Source: Rhizophagus sp. LPA8_4_AMF
Lineage: Eukaryota; Glomeromycota; Glomeromycetes; Glomerales; Glomeraceae
Assembly: GCA_021464525.1 (NCBI GenBank)
Contig: JADRCO010000203.1
Coordinates: 1-43,742, forward strand
DNA: 43,742 nucleotides
Direction: 5' to 3'
The stretch's first letter is position 1, and every line of letters begins with the position of its first letter. The notes below the pieces were generated by a model. That model had not been told where the DNA came from and made no database searches. It saw only the letters and a list, made by a program, of their open reading frames with translations. Shown piece after piece: positions 21,460 through 32,896 of this stretch. The position numbers were made by a program, and so were the translations under genes.

Positions 21460-22329
21460 TTATTCTGCATAATTCCATAGCTCTATACACATAACTTTTC
21501 TAAATTTTTTAACAGCTTCTTCAAATTTAGCAATACTTTTGATTTTGTCCATTTCAATATCTTCCGCTATTAGTCTTGCGAACATACATATGAACACACC
21601 ACAAGAATATCCATCCACTTGCGGTGCTGCTTCTTTGTCAAACATCAAATCTAAAGTAATATTAATTGGATTTCCAATTTCATTAGTTTCATTCGAAACT
21701 TTGATTTTATGATATTCTTTATTTAACCAAATAATTAGGTTCTTTTCAATCTTGGTGGCGCATTCATCCGTTATTGACCCAAATGAATCAATGATCACAA
21801 TTCTACATGGTTCCTCTATAAATATCGCAACCAAGATCCAATGGTCGTCAGTAATGTTGATTGGAACAAAAATGGTTTCTTTTTGATAAATTTCTGTTTT
21901 TTTGGTCCAGTTTTCGACAGAAGAATACCCACCCACTGATAACCTCATATAAAAATAGGACGTGAAAGAATGGATACGATCATATTTCGTGTTCAAAAGA
22001 GTAAGGTACATATTAATTTGATCCGAAGAAAGCCAAGAATCTTTTTTCCGTAATTTGATTAGTCCATTTATTGTTAAAGATTCAGATTTAATATAAATAG
22101 ATTTTTTTCTATTTTTATTTTTACTCAACCACTTCAAAAATTCTTCTTGGCTTTCTTCATTTGCATTAAATATTTCAGAAACTTCCGGGAATTCCTCCTC
22201 TAACTTTTTTTGCGGCTTTGAACTTGCTCTAATTTCGCGAATTATTTAGAATAAAATATCGAATATATATCAAAAGTATTTGAGTATTTTTTACCTTAAT
22301 TTCGATCTCGTCCTGGTTGAGACAGACAT
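21460..22329 (-). CDS. Ulp1-like (C48) cysteine protease
   Basis: Two exons, 22329-22295 and 22228-21460, give 267 residues. The peptidase C48 core has the expected His-Asp-Gln-Cys set: His141 (DDHWILV), Asp159 (IIDSFGS), Gln215 and Cys221 (PQVDGYSCGVF). The family removes SUMO or NEDD8 from targets. Domain order and size (about 185-residue core after a Lys/Glu-rich leader) fit a small Ulp/NEDP1-type enzyme. However, C48 domains are also carried by many fungal DNA transposons, and the divergence of the core leaves both options open. No transposase or inverted ends are seen around it, and it has a proper intron, which favours a host gene. Confidence 0.8.
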
Positions 22330-22740
22330 ATTCTAGGTATAAACAATGAATAATTGTTTCTACGCGTTCAAGAATTTATAATAAAAACAATGATACTGAG
22401 AAGTCCCTACAGCAAATACGCCAAAGACTAACAACGACTTAAAGTAACACCATAGAAAAATAGCACATGAGCGAGTATTATTTTTAGTTTTCCTTTTTAT
22501 TCAATCATGACTTCTTAAAATTTTCTATTGTAATATATATTGCTGTTATAATAATTTTTCATCGAGTGATGATCAATTATCTACATGTGTATAACAGTTG
22601 TATAACACGCAAGCATTCGCGTCTTGGATCCCGATAGATGATCGGCCCGTTGATTGTAATACCTTAAAAAAAAATATAAGCGCAATTCTTTCCTCATTCA
22701 CTTTTTTTTTTATTTCCTTCATGAGTTAAAGAAAAAAAAA
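22330..22740. other. Divergent intergenic region (Ulp1-like / ERG24)
   Basis: These 411 bases lie between two divergent start codons. A less AT-rich block (about 22600-22660, GATCCCGATAGATGATCGGCCCG) stands out and might contain upstream elements of ERG24. No gene is seen. Confidence 0.4.
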
Positions 22741-24485
22741 ATGATATCAAAAAAACCTTTACATAACCCTAAAACAACAGAATATGAGTTCTTAGGTCCA
22801 ATTGGAGCATTCTTAATGATAACATCACTTCCCTCTTTAGTATATTTATTACATTTAGGTTGCCAACCTGAAGGATGTCCATCCCCTGCTTTAGTCAAAC
22901 AATTATTAAACCCACAACAACTAGCCCAATTCTTTTCTATTGAAAATATCCTTTCTTTATTTGATTTACAAGCTTTTATAGCTTATGTAGGATATCTAAG
23001 TTATCTTGTTCTTGCATGGTATCTTATACCTGGAAGATGGGTTGAAGGAACTCAACTTCGTGATGGAAGTAAATTAAAATATAAAGAAAATGGATTTCGT
23101 AGCATGATGTTAACACTTAGTATAATTGGATGCACTATATTATTTAAAGGATATAAACCTTTATTATTTATTTATGATCATTTTATTGGGTTAATAACTT
23201 GTTCCGTAATTGTTTCTTTTTCGGTTGCTATTTATGTTTATCTGGCTTCTTTTCAAGAAGGAAAATTATTGGCTCTCGGAGGAAATTCTGGGAACATAAT
23301 CTATGATGTAGGTGTTAAACTTTACCTAACTTGACAATAATCCTTATCTTACCTTAGTATTTTGGTATGATAAAGTTTATGATTGGAAGGGAATTGAATC
23401 CTCGGATAGGATCTTTTGATATAAAATACTTTGTTGAATTAAGACCTGGAATAACTGAATGGACAATTATTAATATTGCAATGGCGGCCAAACAATATCA
23501 TGATCTTGGGTATATTACGATTGGAATGATTTTGGTAATTATATTCCAAGGATGGTATTGTATTGATTCAGTATATAATGAAGTAAGTTAAAAATGAAAT
23601 TTTTTTTTTAAAAAAATATAAGCATACTAATTAGTAGTTATTTTAGCCAGCAGTTTTAACTACAATGGATATTACAACAGATGGATTTGGATGGATGTTA
23701 TCATTTGGCAATATTACCTGGTTAGGATTCCTTTATCCTTTACAAGCAAGATATTTGGCTCTAAAACCAAATCATCTTTCATGGTTGGAAATTGCAATTA
23801 TTGTATCTCTTCAAACTATTGGTTATACTATTTTTAGAGGGGCTAATAATGAGAAGAATGCATTCAGAAATAATCCTGATGATCCAAAGCTTAAAGGTTA
23901 GAAAAAATTGTTTATTCTATATTAGTAACAGTTTTCATTTATATTATAAATTCTTAATATGATTTATGATTATAGATCTTAAATATATGACTACAGAATC
24001 TGGATCTAAATTAATTGTTTCTAGTTGGTGGGGTAAAGCAAGGCATATCAATTATTTAGGTATATTAATAATACAAATATATATGTATATATGAATCAAT
24101 ATTTAAAGAGATTATAATATTACCAATTGTTATTCATATTAATAATAGGTGATTGGATAATGTCATGGGCTTGGTGTTTACCTTGTGGTAAATAAACTTC
24201 ATTATCATTCATTATAAAACAATTACACATTATAATATATTTGATTTAAATTTTATGTAGGATTTAATGATATATTCCCATATTTTTATGTGATATATTT
24301 TGCAGTACTACTTATTCACAGAGAATTAAGGGATGAAGAAAAATGTAAAAAGAAATATAAGAAGGATTGGGATAGATATTGTGAAATTGTTAAATATAAA
24401 ATTATACCCGGTAAGTATTAATATCCTTATGATATTTTTAAATATTAAATCTAATATAATATGTTTTAATACAGGTATTTATTAA
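22741..24485 (+). CDS. ERG24: C-14 sterol reductase (delta14-sterol reductase)
   Basis: Seven exons, 22741-23307, 23376-23582, 23647-23896, 23976-24059, 24149-24187, 24261-24410 and 24475-24485, encode 435 residues, close to yeast Erg24. It is a polytopic ER membrane enzyme that reduces the C14-C15 double bond of sterol intermediates with NADPH after lanosterol C14-demethylation. Family signatures visible are FLGPIGA near the start, [14 protein letters not shown] bridging exons 1 and 2, [26 protein letters not shown], then [15 protein letters not shown], and the C-terminal [13 protein letters not shown] (His402 to Asp407) with PGIY at the end. The last exon holds only 11 bases (end of Gly, Ile, Tyr, stop). 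At least eight hydrophobic helices are seen. Confidence 0.95.
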
Positions 24486-24910
24486 TGCACACATATACAA
24501 TATATTATACAATTCACCCGAATTTTTATACAGTGAATAACTTGCTATAATGAAGAAAAGTTCTACAGATTTTTTTATATATAATAAAATGCCCCTCAGT
24601 ATAATGAATTTCTCACTATAACGAATTTTAATCTCCAGCCCATGGGATTCACTATAGTGAGGGTGAACTATATATTAAAATATGTATACATACATATATT
24701 TTTATTTATATTATTTTTTTTTCGAATCTTATTAATTAAAACACTATTAAAAAACAAGTATCCTAGCGAGCTTTTCTTTTTTTAAATTAATTATATTATT
24801 AGACTTAAAATAGGACGGAATAATAAAAAAAAATTATTTTTTTAAGCAAATAAATAAATAAATTACAAGTTTTTGTTTTTTTTCTACATAACGTTTTTCT
24901 TCATCACTTA
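24486..24910. other. Intergenic region downstream of ERG24
   Basis: Convergent ends of ERG24 and the first BTB-TLDc gene. It contains a possible small pogo-like MITE (about 24531-24668); the rest is AT-rich with no gene. Confidence 0.5.
24531..24668. mobile_element. Possible short pogo/Tigger-like MITE
   Basis: The left side reads TA then CAGTGAATAACTTGCTATAATGAA. The right side, reverse-complemented, reads TA then GTTCACCCTCACTATAGTGAAT. The spacing of CTATA-TGAA in the two ends is similar and the inside repeats CTCACTATAACGAA-like words. The inverted match is imperfect, so the ends are approximate. Confidence 0.4.
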
Positions 24911-26516
24911 CTATTTTTTGATAATTTTAAATAATTCATATTCATCAATACAAAAAAAAGATTCATCTCTAATATCATTTAAATAATATTGTTTGCTACA
25001 TCTACAACTTGATGGTAAATTAAAATTATCATCCAAAAATAAATCATTTTTACCAAATCTAGGACCAGTATTTTTAGAAATATAAAAAGCGTTAGAAACA
25101 TGATTAGGATTAATCCTACTTAATATTGACCTTGATTCTAATTCCGTATTAAAATTTAAATTGTTGCAGTTCAACCAAGAAATATTATTTTTAGAATCCA
25201 AAGAACTTGTTTCATCTGGAAAAGAAAATATAAACGATTTATATTCAGTTCTCCAAAACTCATTTGGTTCTTTCCATCGATCATGTTCATAAATGTAAGG
25301 ATTATAACCACCAATCAATTCGTTAGTATCTTTAACTCTCATAATAATAATAGTGTTTTCTAATTTTTTGCTCTTTTTTTGAAATGTATTAGCAGTAAAA
25401 CCATCTAAAGTACCCCTAATCTTTAAATCAAACGTGTAAGGCAAATTATTATGATTATAAATTTCGGATTTTTTATCAATCCAACTACAAATTAATGTTA
25501 AATGTTTCAATTTTAACAAGTTCGAGTCAATAAATTTAATTCTTCTATCAAGTCTTATTGTGACGATACTTGGATTAACATAATACCAAAGTGAACTTTC
25601 ATAAATATCTTGTTGAATAAATTCTTTAAAAGGTTTAACTTTATCATAAAAATCTTTATAATTAATATTATTAAATCTAATAAAAGGTACAAATTCTTTT
25701 ATAATTTTTGAAAATATCTTTTTATATTTTTTTGGCCATTTTGTTACATCATAATGATCATTTGGAATATGATTTCTTTGCATAACTTGTCCTTTACACC
25801 ATATAATTAAATTCTTCCAAATATCAATTTCATCTATAATTAATTTATCATTTTTAATTATTTCTTTAAAAAAATTTGGTGATATTGATTGGAAATTTCT
25901 TAATTCAAATATCGAATAAGGATTATCATTAATCTTTGTCAAACAAAATTCTTGTAATTGTTTCCATAATGGATGTTCAAATGATAAATTAAGAATATAC
26001 GGAAAATTTTCATTTAAATATGTAGAATGATATTCTATTAGATATTTCTCAATATATGAACATAAATCGTGAAGAATTAATTCATCAGATGCGAAAATAA
26101 TTTTGAATAAAAACTCGGGTGATTTTTTTTCACATGAAATTGATCCAGAATAAATATATCTGTTATAAATATGAAAATATGAAATTAGGTTATCAATGAA
26201 ACATAAATAATGATTTATGCTTTGTCACACACCTTAAGATGACCTCAAAAACCTCAGGTTTGATGTTTGGTTTTTCGATAAAGAAAAATCCATCATTATC
26301 CTTTTTACGCCAATCTTTTTTAAAAGCGGTATTAAAATATGGACACATAGCACGTATAAGATATAAATGCGCTTTAAACGTTTTTTTATTATAATCTTGT
26401 CCTATAATAATTTTAACATTATAATCTTCTATTTCATCTATTTCATCTCTTTCATCATAAAAATGAAAAAGTTTCTCTGAAAATTTTTTAATTAACTTTA
26501 TATCATCCGGAATCAT
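24911..26516 (-). CDS. BTB-BACK-TLDc domain protein, paralog 1
   Basis: Two exons, 26516-26233 and 26159-24911, encode 510 residues. The BTB domain spans about 28-135 (YNVKIIIGQD, FKAHLYLIRAMCPYFNTAF, PEVFEVILRYIYSG across the intron). It is followed by a BACK-like helical segment to about 240. A TLDc domain starts near 320 (LKIRGTLDGFTANTFQKK, ELIGGYNPYIYE, SFIFSF, GPRFGKNDLFL) and runs to the C-terminus. The intron sits at the same place as in paralogs 2 and 3, inside the Arg/Lys-Tyr/Phe junction before the Y-x-YSG or Y-TG motif. BTB-TLDc proteins are hugely expanded in Rhizophagus. BTB suggests an adaptor for Cullin-3 ligases; TLDc domains elsewhere bind V-ATPase or protect from oxidative stress. 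The cellular role here is unknown. Confidence 0.88.
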
Positions 26517-26842
26517 TTTATAATTCAATTTAAATTATTTTCTTTTTCTTAAAAAAAAATTTTTTTAGATTGAAGAATATTTATACTTTTATTCTATAAG
26601 ATTAATTTTAATTTACGTCAGAATTTACATTAAAGTAATCAGTCATTCATACTCCGAAATCCGTGACCCGAAAAGGTAAATTTATAAAGGAGTAAACTTT
26701 GTTTTACAAATAATGAATAAATATTTCGCTGTTGAGACTTTGTTCTTCCACGTATTACTGCGCTTCGTGATCTACAAGAAACGCAAATTACGTGCTACAT
26801 TTCAATTTATTATAATTAAATTAGTATAACAAATGATCCAAG
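26517..26842. other. Intergenic region between BTB-TLDc paralogs 1 and 2
   Basis: About 330 bases with no open frame. It includes a somewhat less AT-rich block at 26640-26800 (for example CCGTGACCCG) just upstream of paralog 1. Confidence 0.4.
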
Positions 26843-28480
26843 TCATTTTTTAACTAGTTGAAAAACTTCAAATTCTTCGGCTGAGAATAAATCGGGATTA
26901 TTTCTAATAGCTTCTTCATATCTATAATGAACACATTGACAACAATCCGCGTTAAAACTTCCCCAAGCTCTTAAATCATTTCCACCCCATTGAGGTCCAC
27001 AATTAGCGTAACTATAAATAGCATGATCAATTTGATTATTTCTAACTCGGCTTAATTTAAATCCATTTTTCAAATCGAAACTGTTTCTTCCATTCGTACT
27101 TTCAAAACTAAATATAAAACTTTCACTCGTAGATTTATATCCACTTCCATTCCAATTTAAAGGATTATATCCACCCAATATTTCTTTTGTTCCTTTAACT
27201 CTAAGTACCGTCACAGTTTTATCAAAACTATCACATTTTTTATGAAACTCTGCTGCTGTAAATCCATCACGCGTTGAACGGAGTAATAACCTAAATTGAT
27301 AAGGAATCGATGCTAATCTATAGGGATAAGATAACCTATCAACCCAACTTGAAATGAGTGCTGCATGTTTTAAATTAATTATAGATGAGTCTATGGGAGA
27401 AGGACGAGAAGGCTGTAATGAATTTCTGTAGTTAATTAAATATGGGAAAGATGATTCTTTATCATTATTTCTAGCATTAAAATTTAAAGTTTCTTCTTGT
27501 TGTGTTTCTTTCTCTCGTTTATTTACAAATATGACATTTTTCGGATTAACATATTTCCATAAAATTTCTTCATATACGTCATCTGGAAATATTTTCTTTA
27601 AAGGTCTTATTCTAACAAAAAAATCTTCCGGTGAAATATCACTAAACCTTATATACGGAATACAATTTTTTAATCTTTCTTTTAAACTTTCAAAGTCTTT
27701 ATCATTCCATTTATCAACTATTTCGTTAATCATTTTCTCTTCATGATATTCTCCTATACTTGGTTCTTGATTTATTCCCCATTTTAATAATATATCCCAT
27801 ATTTCAATTTCCTTCATTACTAGATCATCTCGTTGTAGCAATCCGGAAAGTATGGCTTCACTACATGAGAGAAAATTTGGTGACGCAAAAATGATTGAAG
27901 GATTTGGACAAATTTGATCCAGGCAATATGTTTGTAATTTTTTCCATAGTTCACGTTTAAATGCTATATTTGAAATTTCCGAAAAGTTTTCATTTAAATA
28001 AGAAGAATGATGTAAAAGAAACTGATCTTCTACGTATGAAATCATTTCTGGAAGAATCAATTCATCTGCTGCACATAATAATTGAATTATAAATGAAGGA
28101 GATTGTGATTCTATTGACGTTATTGTTCCCGTATACAAATATCTAAGAAGTCGGAAATATGTGAAGGGAAATAAAAAAAGTAAAAAAAAAAGTAAACCGA
28201 GATGGGAGGGAAGGAAAATTACTTACTTGAGAACAATTTCAAAAACTTCGGGTTCAATATTTGGTTTGTCAAAAATAATACTATTACCTTCTTTCTTTGC
28301 CCATTCACTTGATAATCCAGCGTTAAAATAAGGACATTGAGCTTTTAATATTAAAGAATGGGCTCTAAAATTTTGAGTATTATCATCTTTTCCAACTCTA
28401 ATAACAACATTTGATTCATCGGTTGAATCAAAATATCTTGAAAAATTTTGTGAAAATTGCGTTAACAATTCTACAGACAT
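26843..28480 (-). CDS. BTB-BACK-TLDc domain protein, paralog 2
   Basis: Two exons, 28480-28227 and 28142-26843, encode 517 residues. The BTB domain covers about 22-130 (SNVVIRVGKD, FRAHSLILKAQCPYFNAGL, PEVFEIVLKYLYTG). A BACK-like region follows, then a linker with NARNNDKESS and PSRPSPIDSS, and a C-terminal TLDc domain from about 330: RLLLRSTRDGFTAAEFHKKC, EILGGYNPLNW, SFIFSF, GPQWGGNDLRAWG. It is co-oriented with paralog 1 and divergent from NDUFS2 (239 bases between starts). Same intron position as the others, so the trio most likely arose by duplication after that intron was in place. Confidence 0.9.
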
Positions 28481-28719
28481 TATAAATAAGCAAGAAATGA
28501 AATGTGAGAAAGAAATTTATGGAAATGTGGCGAAGACATGGATATTTATATATTTTTGTTTTATTGTTTGGCGCCATTTTTGATACCGGATAATTAGTTA
28601 AGACACGGACATAGATCAACAGATGATCTTAAACTTTTTGGACATGCCAAGTGATTCTAAGTGATTACTACTATTGGTTAAATAAATTTTGTAAATTTTT
28701 TTGTGAAATTCAAAAAGCC
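28481..28719. promoter_or_regulatory. Divergent promoter region (BTB-TLDc 2 / NDUFS2)
   Basis: These 239 bases separate the start codons of a BTB-TLDc gene and a complex I subunit gene. A TATATATTTTTG run at 28545-28556 is a TATA-like candidate for the minus-strand gene. No other element is recognised. Confidence 0.4.
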
Positions 28720-30992
28720 ATGACTTTTCTTAGGCATTTAACGAATGTTTGTAGAGCACCAACAAAAAAGAATATTATTTCATATTATAGACCATTTGTA
28801 CTTTCTAAAACTATCGAACAAAGCCAAAAAAGTTCTAAACTTTTATTTAAAAATAATGTTATAAAAAGGAATTTAGCTTCAGAAGCTGGAAAAAAGAGAA
28901 AACATGACCCTTATGCTGTTTCTGTCACTACTCCTATGACTCAAATCACCCCCGATGATATTGGTCCTCTGCTTGGAAGTAAAATATCGATTTTTTTCCA
29001 TGATATTATCCGTTATAAATAACATGAAATGAATTTAATTTCGGTTATGTTTATTTGTTTAATAATTTAGAATCAATCATTGAAGAATCAACTAATTCAC
29101 TTATTGGTAAATTTTAAAGTCTTTAATTAATTAATTTCAAGAAAATTCGAACCTAATTTTTATCGAATTTTTTTTTGCCATTGGTTCACAGAATCCGTTG
29201 ATCCGCAAGAATTAAGAACGGAAGGATACACAGTTAATTTTGGGCCACAGCATCCAGCTGCTCACGGTGTACTTCGTATGATTCTTACATTAAAAGGAGA
29301 AAAAATCATTAGAGCAGATCCACATATTGGATTGTTACATCGTGGCACGGAAAAATTAATTGAATATAAAACTTATTTACAAGCTTTGCCTTATTTCGAT
29401 CGATTGGATTACGTATCAATGATGACAAACGAACAAGCTTATTCATTAGCTGTGGAAAAATTATTGAATATTGATATCCCTGAACGCGCAAAATATATTC
29501 GTACTTTGTTTGGAGAGATTACAAGAATCTTGAATCATCTTATGGCTTTAATGAGTCATGCTTTGGGTATATATTATTCTTGAAAAGAATATGAAATTAT
29601 TAGAATGATTGCTAAAATTTTTTATTGTTTGAAATTAGATATTGGTGCATTAACTCCTTTCTTATGGATGTTTGAGGAGCGTGAAAAGGTAAAAAATATA
29701 TATATGTGTACATGATGTTGAAATATACAATTACAATAATAATATTTTTAAACCTCTCACATCCTCATCTTTTCTTCACTAGCTGATGGAATATTATGAA
29801 CGAGTGTCAGGAGCTAGATTACATGCAGCATATGTTCGTCCAGGTGGAGTTGCACAAGATATGCCACTTGGATTGTTAGAAGATATTCATCAGTGGGCTA
29901 CACAATATAGTACCAGAATAGATGAAGTAGAAGAATTATTAACAGCAAATCGTATTTGGAAAGAACGTACTATTGGAATTGGTGTGGTAACAGCTCAACA
30001 AGCATTGGATTATAGTTTCTCTGGAGTTATGTTACGTGGTTCTGGAATAAAATGGGATTTACGTAAAGTACAACCCTATGATGCTTATGATAAAGTAGAA
30101 TTTGATGTACCCGTTGGATCAAATGGAGATTGTTATGATAGATATTTATGTAGAGTTGAAGAAATGAGACAAAGTTTAAGAATAATTGATCAATGTATAA
30201 ACAAAATGCCTCCTGGTCCTGTTAAAGTTGACGATTGGAAAATTTCTCCTCCTAAAAGATCTAGTATGAAGGAGAATATGGAAGCTTTAATTCATCATTT
30301 CAAATTATACTCGGAAGGTTATTCCGTACCCCCAGGAGAAACTTATACGGTCATTGAAGCTCCAAAAGGCGAATTTGGGGGTGCGAAGATTAATTTTATC
30401 TAAAAAATTTTTCTTTTTTATTTGTTAGTTTTGCCTTGATATATTAACTTACTTTTTTTTGCTTTTGTCATCAGTTCATTTGGTTTCTGATGGTAACGAA
30501 AAATCGTTGTTTAACACCATTCTCATAAAAGTTACTAAAGATAGAATACTTATTTTTTAGGCACCAATCGACCGTATAGATGCAAAATTCGCGCTCCTGG
30601 CTTTGCTCATTTAGCTGGAACAGATTTTATGGCTAAAGGACATTTCGTCCCTGATATAGTTGCAGGTATTTATTTATTGTTGGAAATAGATATTATGAAA
30701 TTGAGTGAATGATTGTATACTTGAGAAGACAATCATTTGGCGCCAACAACGATTTTGAATTTAATCGTCGTGCATCTCTTGATGGTTCGAAAAGATTTTT
30801 TTTAAAAAAATAATTTGCTAATTACTTTTTTTTCTTTTTCATTTTCCTTTTTAAAAAAGTAATTGGAACACTTGATATCGTGTTTGGAGAGGTTTGTATT
30901 TGAAGTTTATAATACAATTCGATTTTTTTTGGGGGTGAATTTTTTTTTTTTTTTTGGTTAATAAAACTTCTGTTTTGTAGGTTGACCGCTAA
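28720..30992 (+). CDS. NDUFS2: NADH:ubiquinone oxidoreductase 49-kDa subunit (complex I), mitochondrial
   Basis: Nine exons, 28720-28978, 29071-29106, 29192-29566, 29639-29688, 29783-30380, 30475-30492, 30561-30665, 30860-30891 and 30981-30992, join to 494 residues. The start [17 protein letters not shown] is chosen because it gives a basic mitochondrial presequence; an in-frame ATG at 28651 would put a non-presequence segment in front. Family signatures include [93 protein letters not shown], and the conserved end DIVFGEVDR. The subunit forms the quinone-binding chamber in the matrix arm. Exons of 18 and 12 bases, the last coding only Val-Asp-Arg-stop, are notable. It lies between two minus-strand BTB-TLDc paralogs. 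Confidence 0.96.
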
Positions 30993-31325
30993 TTTTGTAT
31001 TCAGGTAATATAAGATGGCTATTTAAAATTAAAACATTCTGGGTGTATATTTATATATTTTGCGCAATGATCTTGTATTATACTTTATAAAACGTCGCAA
31101 ATTTCTTAAATTAATTTAATAATAAAAGACATTAATTACTATGATGATTATTGACGCATAAATATTGATTTGAAATATTTTTTTGTGATTGAAAATTTTA
31201 TTCATAATATATTTAAAAAAAACAATAATTTAATTTACAAAATTTACAAAATCAAAATAACTGTTAAGCTAAATTATTTTAGCAATGTTTTTCTTTAAAG
31301 AAAATTGTCATTGATCCATTTTCAT
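30993..31325. other. Convergent intergenic region (NDUFS2 / BTB-TLDc 3)
   Basis: About 330 AT-rich bases holding the 3' ends of both genes. No open frame or repeat stands out. Confidence 0.5.
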
Positions 31326-32896
31326 TTAAGTGTTGTTAATTCTTTTTCTAATAACTTGGAAAACTTCATAATCTTCAACAGCAAAAGTACCATTTTTAAC
31401 AGCTCCAGTCCAACTTTCCCAAGAATCTCTATGAAACATATCACCAACTGATTGATCATAAGATTCCCTATTACAAGAACAATTTCCAGGTTGATTAAAT
31501 TGATCTCTTAACCATAAATCACCATCACCAAAACAAGGACCGGTAGATTGACTATCATTTACAGCATATGCAGAAGAATTAGTTGATACACGACCAATTT
31601 TAGCTGTTAAATTTTTCTTATAATAAATATTAAATTGAAAAATGAAAGCGTCACGAGTATTTCTCCAAGAATTTGTTGACCCCCAAGAAAGTGGATTATA
31701 ACCACCAATAACATGTTTTGAATCATTTACTTTAAGGCAAGTAATAGTTGGACCTTGATTATCACATAAATCATGAAAAATTGAAGCACTAAAACCATCA
31801 CGACTTCCTTTACATAATAATCTAAATTCATAAGGTAAATCATCATTATAATTTGTTAAATTTGGAATTGAAGTTGAATCACCACCATCAATCCAAGAAC
31901 ATAACATAGCAGCATGATTTTTATCAATTATAGAAGATTTAACACCATTGTATCTTGGAGTTTGTAAATAATCAGATTTAAGTTGTAAACCGGTCTTTAA
32001 GTGATATCTCTTTAAATCTTCATATAATTCTTTTGAAAGGATTTTTTTAAAAGGACGAACTTTGTTATAAAATTCAGCTGAAGTCATTACAAAAAATCTT
32101 ACGTAAGAAACTGAAATATCAAGAGTTTCTTTAAGTAAAGCAAAATCTTCATTTTTCCATTTTGATACATCAATCGTAAGTTCAGGATTTTGTGCTATAC
32201 CCCATTCCAATAAATGATCCCAAATAACAGATTCTTCCATATCTAAATCATTTCTTACTAATAAACCAATTAATATTTCTTCTTCAAGGTTTGTAAAATC
32301 TTTTGATCTGAAAATTGTTTGTGGATCTTCACAAATAGTTTCTAAACAAAATTCTTGTAATCCTTTAGAAAGTTCCAATTGAAATACTGTTTTATGAACA
32401 AGAGAGAAATTTCTTTGTAACCAATCAGATTTGTGTAAAAGTAAATAATCCTGAATTGCGTTATGAAGTTCATTAAGTAAAAGTTCATCAGATGCAACCA
32501 ATAATTTTAATAAATCTTTTCCTTTTAGTTGTTCCATAACAATATCTCCCGTATACATAAATCTATTGTAAAAAAAAAACGAAATAAAAAAAAAAATTAA
32601 TACCTTATTAAAAAAAACCAATAAAATTTTTGAGATACTTACTTGAGAATTAATTCAAAGATATAAGGAGAAATATTTGGTTTGTAAAAGACTGTGATAT
32701 CATTTTCTTTTTTAGCCCAATTATTTGATAAAGCAGTTTTAAAATAAGGGGATCTTGCTCTTAATACAAGTGAATGAGCATGAAATGATTTTTCATCATT
32801 TTCATCGGCTCCTACTTTAATTAAAACATTATATTCGTCTGAATCTTCCATAATATTTGCAAAATCTCGTGATAATGTTATTAAAAAATCTGTCAT
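31326..32896 (-). CDS. BTB-BACK-TLDc domain protein, paralog 3
   Basis: Two exons, 32896-32643 and 32562-31326, encode 496 residues. The BTB domain spans about 22-130 (YNVLIKVGAD, FHAHSLVLRARSPYFKTAL, IFELILKFMYTG). A BACK-like stretch and a TLDc domain from about 305 follow (RLLCKGSRDGFSASIFHDLC, HVIGGYNPLSWG, AFIFQF, GPCFGDGDLWL). The C-terminus, with SVGDMFHRDSWESWTG and VEDYEVFQVIRK, ends like paralogs 1 and 2 (EFEVFQLVKK, EYELFKIIKK). The first exon is exactly as long as in paralog 2 (254 bases). It lies beyond NDUFS2, so either the cluster was split or NDUFS2 was there before the duplications. Confidence 0.9.
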
